A DNA stretch of 64,000 nucleotides. It comes from Pullichristensenella sp963930055 (lineage in GTDB: Bacteria; Bacillota; Clostridia; Christensenellales; Aristaeellaceae). The stretch's first letter is position 1. Every line of letters starts with the position of its first letter. The stretch is from positions 62,001-126,000 of the forward strand of contig CAWVKS010000005.1 in assembly GCA_963930055.1 (NCBI GenBank), written 5' to 3'. Below are positions 58,354 through 64,000 of this stretch, one piece after another. The position numbers and the translations under genes were made by a program. The notes beneath the pieces were generated by a model that was given only the letters and a program-made list of their open reading frames with translations, was not told where the DNA came from and did no database searches.

Positions 58354-59250
58354 ATGGAAAAGCTCTATTGGGGCCTGGACATCGGCGGCACCAAGTGCGC
58401 GCTGGTCACGGGCACGCGCGATTGCCGCGTGCTCTCGCGCCACGCGGTGGCCACGCGCGATTTTGCCTCCTGGCAGGAAGTGCTGGAAGCGCTGCTTGCC
58501 CATGCGCCGCAGGAAACGCCCGCGGCGGTCGGCGTCAGCTGCGGCGGGCCGCTGGACAGCCGCCGCGGCCGCATACTTTCGCCGCCCAACCTGCCGGGCT
58601 GGGACGACGTGCCCATCGTCGACTGGCTGAAGGCGCGCGTGGGCGCGCCCGCTTTCCTACAAAACGACGCCAACGCCTGCGCGCTGGCCGAGTGGCGCTT
58701 CGGCGCGGGCAGGGGCTGCGAAAACATGATCTTCCTCACCTTCGGCACCGGCTTTGGCGCGGGGCTGATCCTGGGCGGCCGGCTCTATACGGGCACGAAC
58801 GACATGGCCGGCGAGGTCGGCCATGTGCGCGCCGAAAAGGACGGCCCGGAGGGCTACGGCAAGCGCGGCTCCTTCGAGGGCTTCTGTTCCGGCGCGGGCA
58901 TCGCCAAAATGGCCGGCGGCGTCAGCGCCCGCGAAGTGGTGGAGCGCGCCGACGCGGGCGATGAAGCGATGCTGGCCGTGCTCCACGAAAGCGCCCGCCA
59001 TCTGGGAAGCTGCCTTGCCATGCTCATGGACCTGTTCAACCCGCAGCGCATCGTCATCGGCAGCGTATACGCCCGCGCCGAGCGGCATTTCCGCGATGTG
59101 GCGCTGCGCGTGATCGAGGAGGAGGCGCTGCCGCTCTCGCGCGGCGTCTGCGAAGTGCGCCCCGCCCTCCTGGGCGACGCCATCGGCGATATGGCGGCGC
59201 TTTCGGTGGCCATCGACGGCGTCATGCAGGCAGCGGGAGGCGCGGCGTAG
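58354..59250 (+). CDS. ROK-family sugar kinase without the usual zinc motif
   Basis: A 298-residue kinase. ATG 58354 follows GAGGGAGGA. Phosphate 1 motif LDIGGTKCALV; catalytic Asp in FLQNDANACALAEW; FGTGFGAGLILGGRLYTG and AGEVGHVR follow. Where most ROK proteins have CxCGxxGCxE, this one reads GKRGSFEGFCSG, so the structural zinc site is missing. No HTH. It likely phosphorylates the imported sugar. Last gene of the cluster. Confidence 0.92.
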   Translation: MEKLYWGLDIGGTKCALVTGTRDCRVLSRHAVATRDFASWQEVLEALLAHAPQETPAAVGVSCGGPLDSRRGRILSPPNLPGWDDVPIVDWLKARVGAPAFLQNDANACALAEWRFGAGRGCENMIFLTFGTGFGAGLILGGRLYTGTNDMAGEVGHVRAEKDGPEGYGKRGSFEGFCSGAGIAKMAGGVSAREVVERADAGDEAMLAVLHESARHLGSCLAMLMDLFNPQRIVIGSVYARAERHFRDVALRVIEEEALPLSRGVCEVRPALLGDAIGDMAALSVAIDGVMQAAGGAA

Positions 59251-59298
59251 CGGCCTGCGCCGCCCAACCTTTGTCCATTTCCCTTTACCAAACCTTCC

Positions 59299-59327
59299 TT
59301 GCGCCGGGCGCGGATTTGCGCTAGCAT
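59299..59327 (+). promoter_or_regulatory. Promoter of the 75-residue protein gene
   Basis: TTGCGC (59299-59304) and TAGCAT (59322-59327), 17-bp spacer. Confidence 0.55.
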
Positions 59328-59362
59328 GGTATCCATCGCTTTGAGAAAGGATGGGGAATACC

Positions 59363-59590
59363 ATGACCGAACAGAACGCGCACGCCAGGACCTGGGAGGA
59401 GACCGTGGAGCCGGAACAGGCCAAGCGCAAAAACTGGGCGGGCTTTGTCGAAAACGAGGCCGTCACCTTTTTTGAGAAATTCGACCTGGAAAAGCTCACC
59501 CTCGAGGACGGCCAGGGCAACAAGGCCAAATTGCAGCGCACCAAGAACAACGGCATCAAAATCGAGTACACCTCTTCGGTGGTGCTGTAA
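59363..59590 (+). CDS. Unknown 75-residue protein
   Basis: ATG 59363 is preceded by GAAAGGATGGGG. The product is charged (TWEETVEPEQAKRKNWAGFVENEAVTFFEKFDLEKLTLEDGQGNKAKL) with a beta-rich end (GIKIEYTSSVVL). No TM segment or known domain. It has its own promoter and terminator, so it is a genuine small monocistronic gene. Confidence 0.7.
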   Translation: MTEQNAHARTWEETVEPEQAKRKNWAGFVENEAVTFFEKFDLEKLTLEDGQGNKAKLQRTKNNGIKIEYTSSVVL

Positions 59591-59605
59591 AACGCCCAAA
59601 CGCGA

Positions 59606-59637
59606 GGGGACGGACGCAAGCGCGCCCGTCCCGTTTT
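59606..59637 (+). terminator. Terminator after the 75-residue protein gene
   Basis: GGGACGG (59607-59613) and CCGTCCC (59626-59632) followed by GTTTTC. Confidence 0.65.
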
Positions 59638-61694
59638 CATGCCGCCAACCCCAGCGCCCGGGCAATGGCCGCCGTCAGCGCGCAGACGCCCGCGCCCAGC
59701 AGCGTCGGCAGCAGCGCGCCCACCAGCGTCCATTTGGCGCTGCGCGTCTCGCGGGCGATGGTGAGAAGCGTCGTCGAGCACGGCCAGTGGAAAAGGGAAA
59801 AGAGGATGGCGTTGAGCGCCGTCAGCCACGTCCAGCCGTTCGCCCGCAAAAGCGTGCCCATTGCCTGCGCATCCTCCATCGTCGCAAGCGCCCCGCCCGA
59901 CGTGTAGGCAAGCATCGCCAGCGGCAGCGTAAGTTCATTGGCCGGCAGGGCGAGCAGGAAGGCCATCAGCAGCGCCCCGTCCATGCCCAGAAAACGCCCC
60001 ACGGGGTCAAGTGCCGACACGCAAGCGGAGAGCAGCGTGCCGCCGGGCGCGGGCGCGTTGGCCAGCAGCCAGATGGCCAGCCCCGCCGGCGCGGCGATGA
60101 GGGCGGCGCGCCCCAGCACCCGCAATGTGCGATCCACCACCGAACGGACGATCACCTGCCCCACGCGCGGGCGGCGGAAGGGCGGCAATTCCAGCGTGAA
60201 GGCCGAGGGCACGCCGCGCAAAAGCGTCGCCGAAAGCAGCCGCGAAACGCCGAAGGTCGCCATTGCGCCCAGCACGATCACGCCCGCCAGCAGCAGCGCC
60301 GCCAGCGGCCCCGCGGGGACGAGGAACAGGCCGATGAGGGCGATCATCATCGGGAAACGCCCGTTGCAGGGCATGAATACATTGGTGAGCATGGCGATGA
60401 GCCGTTCCCGCGGGCTGTCGATGATGCGGCAGCCCACCACCGCCGCCGCGTTGCAGCCCAGCCCCATGCACATCGTCAGCGCCTGTTTCCCGCAGGCGTG
60501 GCAGCGCTTGAACTGCCCGTCGAGGGCAAAGGCCACGCGCGGCAGGTAGCCCACGTCCTCCAGGAGCGTGAACAGGGGGAAGAAGATGGCCATTGGCGGC
60601 AGCATCACCGCCACCACCCAGCCCAGCGTGCGCAGCACGCCCGCGCAGAGCAGGGATACGAGCCATTCCGCCGCGCCCAGGCCCGCCAGGACGCCGGCCA
60701 GCCACGCTTCCGCACGGGCAAAGAGGGCAAAGAGCGCCTCCGAGGGCGCGTTGGCGCCGGCGATGGTGATGTAGAGCGTCAGCGCCAATAGCAGCAGCAT
60801 CGCCGGGAGCGCCGTGAAACGCCCGGTGAGCAGGCGGTCGAGCCGCGCCTGCCGGGACGCGCTGCCCGGCCGCGCGCGCACGCATGCGGCAAACACGCGT
60901 TCCGCGCGGCCGTAGATCGCCGCCGCGCTCTCCCCGCGCACGCGGCCGGGGTCAAGGCGCGCCGTCTCCTCGCGCACCGCGCGCAGCGTAGCCGGCGGCG
61001 CGCCGAGCTGTTTTTCCAGCCTCTTTATCACGCCGCGGTCGTTTTCCAGCACGCGCAGGGCCGTAAAGCGCGCGTTTTTACCAAGCCCGCGCTCCTTGAG
61101 GTCGGCGGCAATGCGGTCGCGGCCGTATTCGATCTCCGGGGGAAGGCGCACTTCGTGAGGGTGCGGCGTTTCCCGCCCTTCGGCCACCGCCCGCACGCGG
61201 CGCAAAAGCCGCTCCACGCCAGCGCCGTCCCGCGCCGCGCAGCCGGTGGCAGGCACGCCCAGCGCCGCCTCCAGCGCCGGCACGTCCACGCAAATGCCGC
61301 GCCGCCTCGCCTCGTCCATGAGGTTTACACAGATCACGACGCGCTTTGTCATTTCCAGTACCTGCATTGCAAGGTTCAACCCCCGCTCCAGGCAGGTGGC
61401 GTCGCAGACCACCACCACCGCGTCCGCGCCGCCAAAGCAAATGGCGTCGCGCGCGGCCTCCTCCTCGGGCGAGTGGGAGAGGAGCGAATACGTCCCCGGC
61501 GTGTCCCCGAGCAGGAATTCCCATCCGTCCCGCCGGACGCGCCCCCAGGCGCTGCCCACGGTCTTGCCCGGCCAGTTGCCGGTGTGCTGCCGCATGCCGG
61601 TGAGGTGGTTGAACAGCGTGCTCTTGCCCACGTTGGGGTTGCCCGCCAACACCACCACGGGCATCTTCCGTGCTTCCCGCGCCGGGACGCTCAT
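59637..61694 (-). CDS. feoB: Ferrous iron transporter B
   Basis: A 685-residue inner-membrane protein from ATG 61694, overlapping feoA by 4 bp. The N-terminal G domain has GNPNVGKST (G1), GDTPGTYSL (G3) and CVNLMDEA (G4). The membrane part has two Gate-type motifs, DVGYLPRVAF...CHACGKQALTMCMGLGCNAAAVVGCRI and a later LPANELTLPL. The region RVRGESAAAIYGRAE links the two. It imports Fe2+ driven by GTP. Length is typical. Confidence 0.96.
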   Translation of the reverse strand: MSVPAREARKMPVVVLAGNPNVGKSTLFNHLTGMRQHTGNWPGKTVGSAWGRVRRDGWEFLLGDTPGTYSLLSHSPEEEAARDAICFGGADAVVVVCDATCLERGLNLAMQVLEMTKRVVICVNLMDEARRRGICVDVPALEAALGVPATGCAARDGAGVERLLRRVRAVAEGRETPHPHEVRLPPEIEYGRDRIAADLKERGLGKNARFTALRVLENDRGVIKRLEKQLGAPPATLRAVREETARLDPGRVRGESAAAIYGRAERVFAACVRARPGSASRQARLDRLLTGRFTALPAMLLLLALTLYITIAGANAPSEALFALFARAEAWLAGVLAGLGAAEWLVSLLCAGVLRTLGWVVAVMLPPMAIFFPLFTLLEDVGYLPRVAFALDGQFKRCHACGKQALTMCMGLGCNAAAVVGCRIIDSPRERLIAMLTNVFMPCNGRFPMMIALIGLFLVPAGPLAALLLAGVIVLGAMATFGVSRLLSATLLRGVPSAFTLELPPFRRPRVGQVIVRSVVDRTLRVLGRAALIAAPAGLAIWLLANAPAPGGTLLSACVSALDPVGRFLGMDGALLMAFLLALPANELTLPLAMLAYTSGGALATMEDAQAMGTLLRANGWTWLTALNAILFSLFHWPCSTTLLTIARETRSAKWTLVGALLPTLLGAGVCALTAAIARALGLAA

Positions 61695-61939
61695 GCGCCC
61701 GCCTCCCGCGCGCCGACGCACACCAGCCCCGCGTCCTCGCGCCGCAGGGCGATCGCCGCCCCGCGCACGCGGTAAGCGCGCGGCTCGCCCGAGGGCGCGG
61801 CGAACAGGCATGATACGCGCGCGCCGCGCGTGAAACCCAAGTCCATCAGCCGGGAAACGATGTCCCTGCCGTCATCCGGCAAAAGGCCGCGCACGCGGGC
61901 GCTCTCACCCGGGCGCAGCTCGTTGAGCGTGCGGGTCAT
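61691..61939 (-). CDS. feoA: Ferrous iron transport protein A
   Basis: An 82-residue SH3-like protein from ATG 61939 (GGAGGGATCCCC). Family features: LNELRPGESARVRGLLPDD, RLMDLGFTRGARVSCLFAAPSGEPRAYRVRGAAIALRREDA. It partners FeoB and is translationally coupled to it. A -10-like TATCAT is near 61975-61970 with no clear -35. Confidence 0.92.
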   Translation of the reverse strand: MTRTLNELRPGESARVRGLLPDDGRDIVSRLMDLGFTRGARVSCLFAAPSGEPRAYRVRGAAIALRREDAGLVCVGAREAGA

Positions 61940-62060
61940 GGGGATCCCTCCGATTTTTGTCGCTGGGGCATGATATGCTCCCCGGCGGCGCGCGTGCGGA
62001 AGGCATGTTTTGGCGCGCGGGCGCACACAATGGGGCAGCACGTTCTCTGGAGGGATGCTT

Positions 62061-63284
62061 ATGAAGCCGCGCAAGATGCTCTGCCTCGCGCTCGCGCTGA
62101 CGCTGCTTTTGCCGGGCGCGGCGCTGACGGAAGTGGATTTTTCGACCCCCGCGCCCACGCAGCCGCCCGCCGCGCCGCCGCAATTGAGCGCCGTGCCGCT
62201 CCTGGACGCGCCGCCCATCGAGCTTTCCTGCGCCGCGGCCATACTTGTCGAACCCGAAAGCGGGCAGGTGATCTTTGAACAGAACGCCGACACGCCCCGC
62301 CCCGTGGCCTCCGTCACCAAGGTGATGACCATCCTGCTGGCTCTGGAGGCGCTCTCCCAGGGGCGCGTGGCGCTGGAGGACGAATTCATCGTATCGCCGG
62401 AGGCGGCGGGCATGGGCGGCTCGCAGGTGCTCCTGGACGTGGGCGAGGTACAGCCCTTTTCGGTGCTGCTCAAGAGCGCCATCGTCGGCAGCGCCAACGA
62501 CGCGTCCGTGGCCATCGCCGAGGCGCTCTATGGCTCGGAAAGCGCTTTTGTCGAGCGCATGAACGAGCGCGCCCGGGAATTGGGGCTTGAAAACACGCAT
62601 TTCGTCAACTGCACCGGCCTGCCCGCCGAAGGCCAGCAGACCACGGCGCGCGACGTGGCGGTGATGACCATGGCCATGCTCTCCTACCCGGCGTATTTCG
62701 ACTTCTCCACCGTCTGGCTGGACGAGGTCGACCACGGCGACGGCCGCATCACCCAACTGACCAACACCAACAAGCTCATCCGCCTCTACGACGGCTGCGA
62801 CGGCGGCAAGACGGGCTCCACCAACGAGGCCGGATACTGCATTTCCGCCACCGCCAGGCGCGGCGACATGCGCCTCGTCGCCGTGGTGCTGGGCGCGGAC
62901 ACGGGCAGCATGCGCTTTGACACCGCCTCGGAGATGCTCGACTATGGCTTTGCCCACTACCGCCTCTACCCGGTGGCGCAGAAGGGCACGAAGGTGCGCG
63001 GTGAAATGCCGGTCACAGGCGGCGACAGCGAGGGCGTGCCGCTGGTGCTGGACGGCGATTTGACGCTGTTGATCCAGAAGGGCGACGAACAGGGTGTGCA
63101 GCTCGTGCCCGACCTGCCCGAGGCGGTGGAAGCCCCCGTCGCCGCCGGCCAGGAGATCGGCGGCGTGCAGGTGGTGGTGGACGGCCGCGCGGTGGCGCGC
63201 ATTCCCGTCGTCGCCGCGCGGGAAGTGACCGCAAAAGGGCTGAAAAACGCCCTGCAAAGGGTCGTGGGGCTCTGGGGGCTGTAA
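62061..63284 (+). CDS. D-alanyl-D-alanine carboxypeptidase (DacF/PBP5 type)
   Basis: A 407-residue exported penicillin-binding protein. ATG 62061 follows GGAGGGATGCTT. Signal peptide KPRKMLCLALALTLLLPGAALT. Active-site motifs: SVTK in RPVASVTKVM, SAN in GSANDASVAIAE and KTG in GGKTGSTNEAG. A C-terminal PBP5 beta domain is at about 300-385 and ends in a short helix that may associate with the membrane. It trims peptidoglycan stem peptides. Confidence 0.94.
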   Translation: MKPRKMLCLALALTLLLPGAALTEVDFSTPAPTQPPAAPPQLSAVPLLDAPPIELSCAAAILVEPESGQVIFEQNADTPRPVASVTKVMTILLALEALSQGRVALEDEFIVSPEAAGMGGSQVLLDVGEVQPFSVLLKSAIVGSANDASVAIAEALYGSESAFVERMNERARELGLENTHFVNCTGLPAEGQQTTARDVAVMTMAMLSYPAYFDFSTVWLDEVDHGDGRITQLTNTNKLIRLYDGCDGGKTGSTNEAGYCISATARRGDMRLVAVVLGADTGSMRFDTASEMLDYGFAHYRLYPVAQKGTKVRGEMPVTGGDSEGVPLVLDGDLTLLIQKGDEQGVQLVPDLPEAVEAPVAAGQEIGGVQVVVDGRAVARIPVVAAREVTAKGLKNALQRVVGLWGL

Positions 63285-63298
63285 AGGTTTTGCATACC

Positions 63299-63328
63299 GA
63301 CGCCCGGCCTTGTTGCGCCGGGCGTTTT
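63299..63328 (+). terminator. Terminator of the carboxypeptidase gene
   Basis: CGCCCGGC (63301-63308) and GCCGGGCG (63317-63324) followed by TTTTG. Confidence 0.85.
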
Positions 63329-63338
63329 GTGATACAAT
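63310..63338 (+). promoter_or_regulatory. Promoter of the TIGR04076 gene, overlapping the terminator
   Basis: TTGTTG (63310-63315) in the terminator loop and TACAAT (63333-63338), 17-bp spacer. Confidence 0.6.
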
Positions 63339-63360
63339 GGCAAAGAAAGGGTGGATGCAC

Positions 63361-63705
63361 ATGAAAAAAGTCCGCATCACGGTGCTCAAGACCACGCTGG
63401 ATGAAGAACTGGCGCGCCAGTACGGCGTTCCCGGCCTGACGGCCTGCCCGATGCTGCGCGCGGGGCAGGTGTTCTACGCCGACTACGCCAAGCCCGAGGG
63501 GCTGTGCGACGAGGCCTGGAAGGCCATTTACCAGTATGCGTTCGCCCTCGCGCACGGCGCGGGCGACGGCCTGTTCTACTTCGGCGACTGGATCCGCCAG
63601 CCCGGGGTGGCCATCTGTTCCTGTAACGACGGCCTGCGCCCGGTGATCTTCAAACTGGAAGCCACGGATGAGGAAGCGACGCCCGGCTACACGCCGGTGC
63701 GCTGA
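63361..63705 (+). CDS. TIGR04076-family protein
   Basis: A 114-residue protein starting MKKVRITVLKTTLDEELARQYG, which fits the small TIGR04076 family, including CPMLRAGQVFYAD, EGLCDEAWKAIYQYAFAL, CSCNDGLRPVIFKLEA. Possible metal-binding cysteines are CPM and CSC. Function not known. Confidence 0.8.
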   Translation: MKKVRITVLKTTLDEELARQYGVPGLTACPMLRAGQVFYADYAKPEGLCDEAWKAIYQYAFALAHGAGDGLFYFGDWIRQPGVAICSCNDGLRPVIFKLEATDEEATPGYTPVR

Positions 63706-63715
63706 GGGACACAGA

Positions 63716-64000
63716 ATGCAGTTTACCGAAGAACAGCGCCGCGCCATTGAAGCGCGCGGCACGGACCTGCTTTTGAGCGCGGCGGCGGGCTCCGGCAAGA
63801 CCGCGGTGCTTGTGCAGCGCGTGCTTTCCCTCATCGAGGAGGGGGCGGATGTGCGCCGCATGCTGGTAGTCACCTTCACGCGCGCCGCCGCCGCCGAGAT
63901 GCGCGAGCGCCTGGCAGCGCGCCTGGGCGAAGCGGCGGCGCAGGGCGACGCGCGCCTGCGCGAACAGATGCTCTGTTTGGATCGCGCCTCCATCAGCACG
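63716..64000 (+). CDS. addA: ATP-dependent helicase/nuclease subunit A, N-terminal part
   Basis: The 95 codons present start MQFTEEQRRAIEARGTDLL. They contain Walker A (SAAAGSGKTAVLVQRVL), motif Ia (VVTFTRAAAAEMRERL) and the following RLGEAAAQGDARLREQ region typical of AddA, the Firmicute RecBCD equivalent. The gene runs off the window end. Another UvrD-family helicase cannot be fully excluded. Confidence 0.85.
   Translation, partial: MQFTEEQRRAIEARGTDLLLSAAAGSGKTAVLVQRVLSLIEEGADVRRMLVVTFTRAAAAEMRERLAARLGEAAAQGDARLREQMLCLDRASIST

Overview
The window looks like a chromosomal stretch of a GC-rich, endospore-forming, gut-dwelling Clostridia-type Firmicute. The indications are a bile salt hydrolase, a T-box leader in front of hisS-aspS, CtsR-like heat-shock boxes, sporulation genes (SpoIVFA/SpoIVFB-like pair, a CotH-type kinase, a SPOCS/LysM spore-envelope protein), a serC-serA-DUF1015 operon and abundant GGAGG ribosome binding sites. 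No close species assignment is possible from sequence reading alone.

Layout. 1-6.4 kb: an Rrf2 regulator, then a leftward block holding a secreted protein with an acidic Asp/Thr repeat tail, a CotH-type kinase, an OmpR-type response regulator, its histidine kinase and a second secreted protein that shares an unnamed domain with the first. 7.0-15.7 kb: an integrated mobile element inserted in a tRNA-Val(GAC) gene. It has a tyrosine integrase, a 92-bp att repeat, a ribbon-helix-helix regulator with nine candidate operator copies, a serine resolvase, a Cys_rich_VLP protein and many small unknown genes. Five of its genes carry single-base frameshifts. No relaxase, secretion or capsid gene is visible. 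16-23.6 kb: GT2/GtrA membrane glycosyltransferase, DUF3021-like protein, NAGPA-type phosphodiester glycosidase, rarA, bile salt hydrolase, aldo/keto reductase and a secreted SH3 protein. 23.7-34.6 kb: split methionine synthase operon (metF, activation protein, metH), RNA-modification genes, aspS and hisS under a T-box, an hsp20 gene and an AlaX-like editing protein. 34.6-41 kb: MATE exporter, HAD hydrolase, serC-serA, DUF1015 and an orphan response regulator. 41-49.8 kb: SpoIVF-like pair, M29 aminopeptidase, secG with an unusual acidic tail, a ComEA-like protein, a CAP protein, a uridine-kinase-like ATPase, a SPOCS/LysM protein and a secreted protein. 50-59.3 kb: a rightward nine-gene cluster with a sugar ABC importer, ROK regulator, HldE-like PfkB kinase, HAD phosphatase, deoxyhypusine-synthase-like protein, GmhA-like SIS isomerase and ROK kinase. 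59.3-64 kb: a 75-residue orphan, feoAB, a D,D-carboxypeptidase, a TIGR04076 protein and the start of addA.

How the genes may work together. The first block reads as a cell-envelope or spore-surface module: the two-component system may control the acidic secreted protein, because three perfect direct repeats with 11-12 bp spacing sit upstream of it. The CotH-type kinase is a plausible modifier of its Thr-Asp repeats (inference). In the mobile element the ribbon-helix-helix protein probably controls itself and three leftward gene sets. The 50-59 kb cluster probably imports and converts an unusual phosphorylated sugar. It resembles heptose enzymology but has no nucleotidyltransferase, and the deoxyhypusine-synthase-like member has no obvious place in any pathway I know. 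That cluster, the acidic-repeat/CotH block and the RHH operator network are the best candidates for undescribed biology.
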